NCBI GenBank assembly: GCA_045636145.1
Contig: JAZTWV010000008.1
Location: forward strand, 1-41,318
Direction of reading: 5' to 3'
DNA length: 41,318 nt
DNA from: Flemingiibacterium sp045636145
GTDB taxonomy: Bacteria; Bacillota; Clostridia; Oscillospirales; CAG-272
Made by a program: the position numbers and the translations under genes. Of this stretch, positions 34,672-40,888 are shown piece by piece. The notes beneath the pieces are model-generated. The model had not been told where the DNA came from and did not search any database. It worked only from the letters and a program-made list of their open reading frames with translations. Each line of letters starts with the position of its first letter. The first letter of the stretch is position 1.

Positions 34672-35715
34672 ATGAAACTATACATAAACAAATCCACAAA
34701 TCCATATTTTAACCTTGCCGCGGAGGAGTATTTGCTTGCCAACGCCGAGGATGATGTCGTTATGCTCTGGCGTAACGAGCCGTCGGTGATAATCGGTAAA
34801 AACCAGAACGCCTTTGCGGAGATAAATTTTGATTTTGTCAAAAAGCACAGCATAAAGGTGGTCCGCCGTATGACAGGCGGCGGCGCGGTGTTCCATGACC
34901 TCGGCAACCTCAACTATACGTTCATATCGCCTGCCGGAGGGCAGATGTCTGAGGGAATCCGCGAGGGCGGTCTTGATTTTGCGTATTTCACCGCTCCGAT
35001 AATATCCGCGCTTAGAGAAATATCGCTTGATGCCTCCCTTTCCGGACGAAATGATATAGTTGTCGCAACTCCTGACGGTGAGCGTAAGATATCGGGCAAT
35101 GCACAGTGCGTTCTGGACGGCGCGACGCTTCATCACGGCACACTGCTCTTTTCGGCGAAGCTTGAAAGGCTGTCGGGCGCACTTAATGTTGACCCCACCA
35201 AGCTTAAAAGCAAAGGAATTGCCAGCGTGAGAAGTCGTGTTGCAAATATTTTCGACCTCATGCCGGAGGATGTGCAAAAAAAGCTTTGCGACGTGCTGGA
35301 TTTTGAAAAATTCTTGGCAGACAGACTTTCAAAGGAGTTTTCTGCTAAGACGGAAAGCCTCACGGATGCGATGATCCGAGAAATTTCACTTCTTGCCGAG
35401 AAAAAATACTCTACGGATGAGTGGAATCTTCGCCGTTTCGGAAACTTCTCCGTGGAACACCGCCGCAGATTCGATTACGGTGCTGTGGAGGCACGTCTTG
35501 ACGTTGAATCGGGGCAGATACGCGAAATTTCGCTGGGAGGCGACTTTTTCGGTGAGCTTGACATAGCGGAGCTTGAAAAAATGCTTTCGGGGGTGGAATA
35601 TTCAAGAGAAGCCGTGTATACGGTGCTGTCAGAGGCACAAATTGGGCGCTTCATTCTTGGTGCTGAGGCATCCGATATCACAGATTTATTGTTCTCGAGT
35701 GAAAGTGTTTTATAA
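34672..35715 (+). CDS. lplA: Lipoate-protein ligase A
   Basis: A 347-residue ligase: NLAAEEYLLANAEDDVVMLW, then VIIGKNQNAFAEIN, RRMTGGGAVFHDLGNLNYTF (lipoate-AMP binding) and KISGNAQCVLDGATLHHGTL are the LplA landmarks. A C-terminal domain (~250-347) is the LplA C-domain. It attaches lipoate to E2 Lys43, so the locus encodes an enzyme complex and its own cofactor ligase. It starts at 34672 with AAAGG upstream, and is separated from E1 by a terminator and two repeat copies, so it is likely transcribed separately or by read-through. Confidence 0.93.
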   Translation: MKLYINKSTNPYFNLAAEEYLLANAEDDVVMLWRNEPSVIIGKNQNAFAEINFDFVKKHSIKVVRRMTGGGAVFHDLGNLNYTFISPAGGQMSEGIREGGLDFAYFTAPIISALREISLDASLSGRNDIVVATPDGERKISGNAQCVLDGATLHHGTLLFSAKLERLSGALNVDPTKLKSKGIASVRSRVANIFDLMPEDVQKKLCDVLDFEKFLADRLSKEFSAKTESLTDAMIREISLLAEKKYSTDEWNLRRFGNFSVEHRRRFDYGAVEARLDVESGQIREISLGGDFFGELDIAELEKMLSGVEYSREAVYTVLSEAQIGRFILGAEASDITDLLFSSESVL

Positions 35716-35840
35716 ATGTTGACGATATGTTCATAGATAATTCAAAACTTTTGTGTTCAAATGTATTAAAATATTAGTAAGGTAGTTTATGAAGCTGCAC
35801 TGTGTTTTAAATACGATTTAAACTGAAAGGACATATTATC

Positions 35841-36131
35841 ATGAATAAGCTGCATGACGAAAAAATTGATTTTTTATTTAAAGGAATACTTACTCTTGAG
35901 AACGTAGCCGAGTGCTACAGCTTTTTTGAGGATCTCTGCACTGTTGCGGAGCTTCAGGAAATGTCCAAGCGTCTGCTTGCCGCAAAAATGCTGAAGGACA
36001 ACTATATCTACACTGAGATCGCTGAGCGTACCGGACTTTCCACCGCGACCATCAGCCGCGTAAATCGCTGCCTTAAGTATGGAAGCGACGGATATATTAC
36101 GGTGCTTGACCGTCTTGAACGGATGAAATAA
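35841..36131 (+). CDS. YerC/YecD family TrpR-related regulator
   Basis: A 96-residue TrpR-like protein. VAELQEMSKRLLAAKMLKDN and YTEIAERTGLSTATISRVNR (the helix-turn-helix), then CLKYGSDGYITVLDRL, are the family core. No tryptophan-binding role is established for this group. Start at 35841 with GAAAGGAC. Its stop overlaps the methyltransferase start (TAATG), so the two genes are coupled. Between lplA and this gene (35716-35840) I see only an AT-rich leader. Confidence 0.9.
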   Translation: MNKLHDEKIDFLFKGILTLENVAECYSFFEDLCTVAELQEMSKRLLAAKMLKDNYIYTEIAERTGLSTATISRVNRCLKYGSDGYITVLDRLERMK

Positions 36132-36904
36132 TGGGAAAAGACGGATATTTTGCATACTCATCTCTTGCCCCTGTGTATGACCGTCTTAACTCGGAGGTTG
36201 ACTATGAGGGATGGGCGGACCACATAGAGCGGCAGTTTGCGGCGTATGCAAAAAAGAAACCTGTGTCTGTGCTTGATCTTGCCTGCGGCACAGGGAGCGT
36301 AACGGCTATACTTGCCCGACGGGGCTACGATATGACCGGAATCGACCTATCCGAGGATATGCTCGCCGTCGCGCGTGCCAAATGCGACAGCGGGCATTTT
36401 CCGCATTCGGTACTGCTCATAAAGCAGGATATGGCTGAATTTGAGCTGTACGGCACCGTGGATGCTATAGTGTGCTGTCTTGACAGCCTCAATTATCTTA
36501 CCAAAACCGATGATCTGCACCGCACCTTTCTTCATGTACACAATTATTTGGAGTCTGATGGGCTGTTTGTGTTTGATATGAATGCCCCGGCTAAATTTGA
36601 GAATGTGTACGCGCAGAATTCATATATTCTGGAAGACGAAGGGGTTTTTTGTGCGTGGCAGAACGATTATAACGAAAAGACTAAGATGTGCGATTTTTAC
36701 CTTTCCATCTTTACGGAAAATAAAGACGGTACATGGGCAAGATATGACGAGGTGCAGAGAGAGCGGTGCTATTCACTGCGCACCGTGAAGAAGCTTCTTT
36801 CTGACTCCGGCTTTGAGCTTTGCTCTGTCGCTTCGGATTTTGAAGGTACACCTGCCGATTCTGATACCGAGCGGTGGTATTTTACCGCACGGGCGAAAAA
36901 ATAA
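36131..36904 (+). CDS. Class I SAM-dependent methyltransferase
   Basis: A 257-residue Rossmann-fold methyltransferase. Motif I is VLDLACGTGSVTAILARRGY (residues ~47-66), motif II GIDLSEDMLAVARAK, and the motif IV region DAIVCCLDSLNYL. The C-terminal part (YDEVQRERCYSLRTVKKLL) resembles small-molecule methyltransferases of Firmicutes that sit with YerC or hslO. Substrate unknown. The start overlaps the previous stop by one base. Confidence 0.85.
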   Translation: MGKDGYFAYSSLAPVYDRLNSEVDYEGWADHIERQFAAYAKKKPVSVLDLACGTGSVTAILARRGYDMTGIDLSEDMLAVARAKCDSGHFPHSVLLIKQDMAEFELYGTVDAIVCCLDSLNYLTKTDDLHRTFLHVHNYLESDGLFVFDMNAPAKFENVYAQNSYILEDEGVFCAWQNDYNEKTKMCDFYLSIFTENKDGTWARYDEVQRERCYSLRTVKKLLSDSGFELCSVASDFEGTPADSDTERWYFTARAKK

Positions 36905-36923
36905 TTATTTTAAGGACATAAAT

Positions 36924-37820
36924 ATGCAGAAAAATTCCACCATACTGCGTGCCATGACAAGAGACGGAAGTGCGCGCGCATTTGTGATAAATTCAAGGGA
37001 GATAGTCAATACTGCAATCGGCTATCACCACACTACACCAACCGCATCGGCACTGCTTGGCAGAACTCTTACCGCGGCATCCATGATGGGAACGCTCCTT
37101 AAGGATAAGGGGAACACCCTGACGCTCAACATCCGCGGAGCCGGTCCTGCAAAGAATGTTATTGCGGTGTCGGACTATGCAGGAAATGTAAAAGGATATA
37201 TAGCCGAGCCTAATATTGATATTCCGAAGAAATCCAACGGCAAGCTCGACGTATCCGGTGCTATCGGTCACGGAACACTGTCCGTGGTCAAGGATATCGG
37301 ACTTAAAGAACCGTATTCGGGCATGATAAACCTGGTCAGCGGTGAGATTGCAGAGGATATTACGCAGTATTTTGCCGCAAGCGAGCAGACACCCAGCCTT
37401 TGTGCTCTGGGTGTGCTTATCGACCGGGATTATACCTGCAAAGCGGCAGGCGGTGTGCTTATATCACTGCTTCCTTTTGCGGCGGAGGAGACTATCGCAC
37501 AGCTTGAAAAGAATGCAGAAAAGCTTGCGAACGTTTCGCGCCTGTTCGACGAGGGACTTTCCTGCAAGGAAATCATGGATATTGCCCTTGAGGGGATAGA
37601 ATACGATATCTTTGACGAGATTGACGCAGGTTACGCCTGCGATTGCTCACGCGAAAGATGTGCGAGAGCGCTTGTGAGCATCGGACGGGACGAGGTAGAA
37701 GGTATATTTGCCGAGTGCCGCGCGGAGGGCAAGCCGGAGGAGATACAGATAGAATGCCATTTCTGCGACAAGAAGTATCTTTTCACCAAGGCTGATGCAG
37801 AAAAGCTGTTTGTAAAATAA
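36924..37820 (+). CDS. hslO: Redox-regulated chaperone Hsp33
   Basis: A 298-residue Hsp33. The N-terminal domain (ATRD-like AMTRDGSARAFVINSREIVN) and the GHGTLSVVKDIGLKEPYSGM stretch are diagnostic, and the C-terminal zinc switch is Cys239-Asp-Cys241 with Cys278-x-x-Cys281 (CDC and CHFC). Oxidation releases zinc and turns on holdase activity. Start at 36924 with AAGGA upstream; the frame is open further into the methyltransferase gene but without homology. Confidence 0.95.
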   Translation: MQKNSTILRAMTRDGSARAFVINSREIVNTAIGYHHTTPTASALLGRTLTAASMMGTLLKDKGNTLTLNIRGAGPAKNVIAVSDYAGNVKGYIAEPNIDIPKKSNGKLDVSGAIGHGTLSVVKDIGLKEPYSGMINLVSGEIAEDITQYFAASEQTPSLCALGVLIDRDYTCKAAGGVLISLLPFAAEETIAQLEKNAEKLANVSRLFDEGLSCKEIMDIALEGIEYDIFDEIDAGYACDCSRERCARALVSIGRDEVEGIFAECRAEGKPEEIQIECHFCDKKYLFTKADAEKLFVK

Positions 37821-37870
37821 GAAACGGTGCACATATAATATTCGTGAGCGTTTTCCACATAGCTTGACAT

Positions 37871-37887
37871 ACTCGCCTTCGGTGAGT
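37871..37887 (+). repeat. Single hairpin resembling a unit of the array at 38612-38809
   Basis: ACTCGCC-TTC-GGTGAGT (7-bp stem with one G-T pair, loop TTC) is flanked by GACATA on the left and GATATTACA on the right. The second half of the array has the same layout: ACATA-type linker, stem, loop TTC, stem, ATTACA-type linker. The rest of 37821-38042 contains no gene I can support. Confidence 0.5.
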
Positions 37888-38042
37888 GATATTACAAAAG
37901 GTTTGCGCATATACTGAAAAAGATGAAAGATGTTTCACGGTGAAGAATGAAACAGTGCTGCTTTCATTGGCGGTACTGTTTTGTTCGTGCTTGTATGATA
38001 AAAAAGAGCACAAAATATTTTTTGAAAAATTTCCAAAACCTA

Positions 38043-38071
38043 TTGACAAACAAAAAAGACTGTGATATAAT
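38043..38071 (+). promoter_or_regulatory. Promoter of tRNA operon 1
   Basis: TTGACA (38043-38048) and TATAAT (38066-38071), 17-base spacer, 36 bases before tRNA-Val. Confidence 0.9.
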
Positions 38072-38107
38072 ATAAAAGTCGCAGGGAACGAGGTTCCTAT
38101 GAGATGT

Positions 38108-38183
38108 GGAAGCTTAGCTCAGCTGGGAGAGCATCTGCCTTACAAGCAGAGGGTCACAGGTTCGAGCCCTGTAGCTTCCACCA
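38108..38183 (+). tRNA. tRNA-Val (UAC)
   Basis: 76 nt including encoded CCA. Acceptor GGAAGCT/AGCTTCC, anticodon loop CTTACAA, T-arm with GGTTCGAGCCC. Identical to the copy at 40319. The spacer after it forms AGCGGTC-TTTT-GACCGCT (38183-38200). Confidence 0.97.
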
Positions 38184-38204
38184 GCGGTCTTTTGACCGCT
38201 ATAT

Positions 38205-38281
38205 GGCCGGGTAGTTCAGCTGGTTAGAACGCTAGCCTGTCACGCTAGAGGTCGTGGGTTCGAACCCCATCTCGGTCGCCA
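38205..38281 (+). tRNA. tRNA-Asp (GUC)
   Basis: 77 nt with encoded CCA. Acceptor GGCCGGG/CTCGGTC with two G-T pairs, anticodon stem CTAGC/GCTAG, loop CTGTCAC. Confidence 0.96.
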
Positions 38282-38284
38282 TAT

Positions 38285-38360
38285 GCCTCTGTAGCTCAGT
38301 TGGTAGAGCAGGGGACTGAAAATCCCCGTGTCGTTGGTTCGATTCCGACCGGAGGCACCA
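38285..38360 (+). tRNA. tRNA-Phe (GAA)
   Basis: 76 nt with encoded CCA. Acceptor GCCTCTG/CGGAGGC, anticodon stem GGGGA/TCCCC, loop CTGAAAA. Confidence 0.97.
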
Positions 38361-38386
38361 AGCTTCGGCAACAGCCGGAGCAATAT

Positions 38387-38462
38387 GCGGATTTAGCTCA
38401 TTTGGTAGAGCGCGACCTTGCCAAGGTCGAGGTGGCGGGTTCGAGCCCCGTAATCCGCTCCA
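38387..38462 (+). tRNA. tRNA-Gly (GCC)
   Basis: 76 nt with encoded CCA. Acceptor GCGGATT/AATCCGC, anticodon stem CGACC/GGTCG, loop TTGCCAA. Identical to the copy at 40240. A stem TGCGCAC/GTGCGCA (38473-38494) fills the spacer after it. Confidence 0.97.
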
Positions 38463-38497
38463 TTTTTTTATCTGCGCACATATTTTAGTGCGCATTC

Positions 38498-38571
<74 letters not shown>

Positions 38572-38572
<1 letters not shown>

Positions 38573-38609
38573 AAAAATTAAGCAACCCAATCGGGTTGCT
38601 TAATTTTTT
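38572..38609 (+). terminator. Terminator of tRNA operon 1
   Basis: A 17-bp perfect stem: AAAAAATTAAGCAACCC and GGGTTGCTTAATTTTTT around AATC, starting at the last base of tRNA-Cys. Symmetric, so possibly bidirectional. Confidence 0.93.
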
Positions 38610-38611
38610 AT

Positions 38612-38809
38612 CCAATCCGAAGGATTGGTATGTAATCACGCCCTTAGGGCGTGTATGTAATCTGCGCCCCGCGCAGTATGGCATCACGCGTTAGCGTGTA
38701 TCCCCCTGCCTTCGGCTTGATAACATACAACACTTCGTGTTGATTCCATACCGCCTGCGGCGGATTACATTCAAGGCTTCGCCTTGATTTCATACAGCCC
38801 TTCGGGCTG
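38612..38809 (+). repeat. Tandem array of nine short hairpins with variable stems and 8-nt linkers
   Basis: Hairpins lie at 38612-38628, 38637-38653, 38662-38676, 38685-38698, 38705-38719, 38728-38742, 38751-38763, 38772-38786 and 38795-38809. Stems are 5-7 bp, each with a different sequence but self-complementary (the fifth has two mismatches). Most loops are three bases: GAA, TTA and CCC first, then TTC, TTC, TGC, TTC, TTC; the fourth loop has four (GTTA). Linkers are 8 bases except the central one of 6. The first three read TATGTAAT, TATGTAAT, TATGGCAT; later ones ATAACATA, ATTCCATA, ATTACATT, ATTTCATA, the reverse complement of the first type. So the array is two opposed halves meeting near 38700. 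It ends 15 bases before the ribosome site of the four-helix-bundle gene. Confidence 0.85.
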
Positions 38810-38833
38810 ATTTGGATGCGAAAGGAGAACGAT

Positions 38834-39187
38834 ATGGCTAAAAATCTTTTGCTTGAATATTCCGAAGAGCTTGCCACTAAATGCGAACTGCTCTGCAAGT
38901 CTATAAGCGGAAATGCCAACACCGTTTTTCAGCTCCGCAAATCCTCATCGAGCGTGTTTGCTAACATCACCGAAGCGCAATATCCGCAAAGCCTTGCCGA
39001 TATGCTTTCCAAATTCAAGATAGCACGAAAAGAGTGTGCCGAAACAGAGTCTTGGCTCAAATTGCTCTATAACACAAAGGTAATTGACGAACAAATCTTC
39101 AAAACCTACCGCAACCTCTGCGGTAGAATTCAAAGAATGCTCACCTCGTCGTGTATTACGATTGAAAAGAAAATTGATAACAAATAG
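38834..39187 (+). CDS. Four-helix-bundle protein (S23 / 23S rRNA intervening-sequence / Avd-like family)
   Basis: A 117-residue, all-helical protein: LLLEYSEELATKCELLCKSI, then SSSVFANITEAQYPQSLADM, FKIARKECAETESWLKLLYN and a C-terminal helix with RNLCGRIQRMLTSSC. This is the S23/IVP four-helix-bundle fold, also used by Avd, the reverse-transcriptase partner in diversity-generating retroelements. Homopentameric members bind nucleic acid with basic surfaces. No reverse transcriptase or rRNA lies nearby. The start at 38834 has AAAGGAG six bases upstream. It directly follows the hairpin array; both sit between a tRNA terminator and the terminator at 39215. Function unknown. Confidence 0.85.
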   Translation: MAKNLLLEYSEELATKCELLCKSISGNANTVFQLRKSSSSVFANITEAQYPQSLADMLSKFKIARKECAETESWLKLLYNTKVIDEQIFKTYRNLCGRIQRMLTSSCITIEKKIDNK

Positions 39188-39214
39188 TTTTGAAAAACTT
39201 TTCTTGCCTTTCCG

Positions 39215-39265
39215 CTTCCTTTCGGTATAACGGTGTTTAACCCGACCGAAAGGAAGTTTTATTTT
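39215..39265 (+). terminator. Terminator of the four-helix-bundle gene
   Basis: CTTCCTTTCGGT (39215-39226) and ACCGAAAGGAAG (39245-39256) form a 12-bp stem with an 18-base loop, followed by TTTTATTTTT. It overlaps the end of the convergent XRE gene. Confidence 0.85.
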
Positions 39266-39465
39266 TCTTCAGAGAGTCCTATAAAATAGTCCGCACTTAC
39301 TTTATAAAACTTGCACAGCTTGATAAGGTCGTCGATCTTCAGCTCGGCGCGACCGTCTTCAATGTGGCTGTACCCTTGTTGAGATTTGTTTATAACCTGA
39401 CCTACCGCTTTTTGTGTTAAGTCGTTATCCTCTCGTAAATTTCTCATTCGTATTCTGTAATTCAT
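39259..39465 (-). CDS. XRE family helix-turn-helix repressor, small
   Basis: A 68-residue Cro/C1-type DNA-binding protein: NLREDNDLTQKAVGQVINKS, then QQGYSHIEDGRAELKIDDLI and KLCKFYKVSADYFIGL, the full HTH_3 domain with nothing else. The start at 39465 has AAGGAG seven bases upstream. It is divergent from the zinc-ribbon gene; two ACTCA-n5-TGAGT palindromes between them are the likely operators. Confidence 0.9.
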   Translation of the reverse strand: MNYRIRMRNLREDNDLTQKAVGQVINKSQQGYSHIEDGRAELKIDDLIKLCKFYKVSADYFIGLSEEK

Positions 39466-39514
39466 AAAAGACTCCTTACGCATATATGCAGATGATATGT
39501 AAAAAGTCTACCAC

Positions 39515-39529
39515 ACTCACAAATTGAGT
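39515..39529. promoter_or_regulatory. Operator 1 of the divergent XRE/zinc-ribbon region
   Basis: ACTCACAAATTGAGT, a palindrome with ACTCA/TGAGT arms, just upstream of the -35 of the rightward promoter and facing the XRE start. Confidence 0.65.
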
Positions 39530-39530
39530 A

Positions 39531-39559
39531 TTGACAAATACTCAAAAATTGAGTATAAT
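39531..39559 (+). promoter_or_regulatory. Promoter of the zinc-ribbon gene, overlapping an operator
   Basis: TTGACA (39531-39536) and TATAAT (39554-39559), 17-base spacer. The spacer contains operator 2. Confidence 0.9.
39540..39554. promoter_or_regulatory. Operator 2 of the divergent XRE/zinc-ribbon region
   Basis: ACTCAAAAATTGAGT has the same ACTCA/TGAGT arms as operator 1, 25 bases away centre to centre, and sits between -35 and -10, so a bound repressor would block polymerase. Confidence 0.7.
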
Positions 39560-39603
39560 GATATTGTCGAATTTCGACGAATAATATTTTAGGAGGACAG
39601 TTT

Positions 39604-39933
39604 ATGAAATTTTGTCAGAAATGTGGAAAGGAACTTGTAGATGATTCCATTGTTTGCACAGGATGCGGATGCAGTGTTGTGCAGGAGAAAGCGGTTGTGA
39701 ACAGCGGAAATGATGGGCTGGCAATTGCAAGTAAGATATTTTTAATTTTGGGATGTGTTTTACAGGGGTGGATGCTCATACCTCTTGCATGGTGCCTGCC
39801 GATTACAATTTCTATTTGCGGCAAAATGAACCGCGGAGAAAAAGTAGGCACAGGTCTTAAAGTGTGGGCGCTGTTGTTAGTTAGCCTCATTGGCGGTACT
39901 TTGCTGCTGTGCCGTTCAGATGAACAGCAATAA
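39604..39933 (+). CDS. Zinc-ribbon membrane protein
   Basis: 109 residues. The N-terminal zinc ribbon has two CxxC pairs (KFCQKCGKEL and CTGCGCS) within residues 4-24. A short linker and two or three membrane segments follow (~40-62, 60-72, 85-104). Family members are common in Firmicutes with unknown roles. Its promoter carries two operators, so it is probably repressed by the divergent XRE protein. Start at 39604 with AGGAGG. Confidence 0.82.
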   Translation: MKFCQKCGKELVDDSIVCTGCGCSVVQEKAVVNSGNDGLAIASKIFLILGCVLQGWMLIPLAWCLPITISICGKMNRGEKVGTGLKVWALLLVSLIGGTLLLCRSDEQQ

Positions 39934-40052
39934 GTTATATGCGAAAATCGTGGGATCTGAAACCTACTAAATAAGTACACGGTTTTTTCGGACGTGATGT
40001 CAGTAACTTAAAAAACGGATATTTGGAATAAATAAAACAAAGAAATACGGTA

Positions 40053-40110
40053 AAAATAAGGGGCTGTCTCAAACATTTTGGGATGTGTGCCCGAGGCAGC
40101 CTCTTATTTT
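40053..40110 (+). terminator. Long hairpin after the zinc-ribbon gene
   Basis: AAAATAAG-GGGCTG-TCTC pairs with GAGGCAGCC-TCTTATTTT over about 16 positions with small bulges, around a ~24-base loop. Flanked by A- and T-rich runs; probably a bidirectional terminator. The bases 39934-40052 and 40111-40184 hold no gene. Confidence 0.65.
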
Positions 40111-40184
40111 AAATTGTAACTGACGGAACAACATCGGCTTTGCGGTGACCGAGCAAAAAAATCAAATAAAATTTCAAAAACCTC

Positions 40185-40213
40185 TTGACAACCGTATATG
40201 ATTGTGATATAAT
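40185..40213 (+). promoter_or_regulatory. Promoter of tRNA operon 2
   Basis: TTGACA (40185-40190) and TATAAT (40208-40213), 17-base spacer, with the same GTGA before the -10 as operon 1. Confidence 0.9.
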
Positions 40214-40239
40214 ATCGTTTGTTGAGATACACACCACCT

Positions 40240-40315
40240 GCGGATTTAGCTCATTTGGTAGAGCGCGACCTTGCCAAGGTCGAGGTGGCGGGTTCGAGCC
40301 CCGTAATCCGCTCCA
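40240..40315 (+). tRNA. tRNA-Gly (GCC), second copy
   Basis: 76 nt with CCA, identical in sequence to the tRNA-Gly at 38387. Confidence 0.97.
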
Positions 40316-40318
40316 TTT

Positions 40319-40394
40319 GGAAGCTTAGCTCAGCTGGGAGAGCATCTGCCTTACAAGCAGAGGGTCACAGGTTCGAGCCCTGTAGCTTCCACCA
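40319..40394 (+). tRNA. tRNA-Val (UAC), second copy
   Basis: 76 nt with CCA, identical in sequence to the tRNA-Val at 38108. Confidence 0.97.
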
Positions 40395-40434
40395 AAAAGA
40401 AGCGTAATTTTGATTTAAAATTACGCTTCTTTTT
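40394..40434 (+). terminator. Terminator of tRNA operon 2
   Basis: An 18-bp perfect stem, AAAAAGAAGCGTAATTTT with AAAATTACGCTTCTTTTT, loop GATTT, directly after tRNA-Val. Confidence 0.93.
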
Positions 40435-40477
40435 CTTTTTTCTAATAACTCAAATAAATAACGGTATGTTTTTACAA

Positions 40478-40774
40478 TTAGTGTTTATTAGCCTCATAAA
40501 AATCTCTGACGATCATTGAAATATGGGCGATCTGCTCGGCTGTCAGTCCGTATACATTTATTTTTTCGCCGTTTTCTCGCCCCAAAAGATAGTCGGTGGA
40601 CACTTTGAAATAATCTGCAAGTTTTATCAGCATTTCGACTGACGGAACAACGTTATCGTTTTCCCAATTTGAAACACATTGCTTTGTAACATTCATTATC
40701 CTTGCAAATTCCACTTGATTAAGTCCATTCTGCTGCCTTAAAATCTTTATGTTTTCATTCAAAGCATTCTTCAT
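40478..40774 (-). CDS. XRE family helix-turn-helix regulator with C-terminal extension
   Basis: 98 residues. The HTH_3 domain (~5-65) has LRQQNGLNQVEFARIMNVTK and CVSNWENDNVVPSVEMLIKL, then ADYFKVSTDYLLGREN. A ~30-residue C-terminal extension (LTAEQIAHISMIVRDFYEAN) may aid dimerisation. The start at 40774 has GGAGG five bases upstream, better than the ATG nine codons earlier. It is divergent from mntP and may control it. Confidence 0.88.
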   Translation of the reverse strand: MKNALNENIKILRQQNGLNQVEFARIMNVTKQCVSNWENDNVVPSVEMLIKLADYFKVSTDYLLGRENGEKINVYGLTAEQIAHISMIVRDFYEANKH

Positions 40775-40821
40775 GTCAACCTCCAATATATAATATTTCA
40801 TATATTATTGTATATTATATA

Positions 40822-40850
40822 TTGACATTTAAAAAATACTATGGTATACT
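40822..40850 (+). promoter_or_regulatory. Promoter of mntP
   Basis: TTGACA (40822-40827) and TATACT (40845-40850) with a 17-base spacer. A palindrome TTGTC-TAA-GACAA (40856-40868) covers the predicted start of transcription and may be an operator. No manganese (yybP-ykoY) riboswitch fits in the ~30-base leader. Confidence 0.75.
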
Positions 40851-40888
40851 AATAATTGTCTAAGACAAATATATTTTTGGAGGTAGCC

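Noticed and set aside
38612..38809. CRISPR array
   Set aside because: Period is 21-25 bases, there is no constant repeat longer than 8 bases, each unit is itself a hairpin, and no cas genes are near.
38834..39187. Complete diversity-generating retroelement
   Set aside because: The protein is Avd-like in fold, but there is no reverse transcriptase, template repeat or variable repeat in the window.
40850..40888. yybP-ykoY manganese riboswitch before mntP
   Set aside because: The leader is only about 30 bases long, too short for the motif; only a small palindrome is present.
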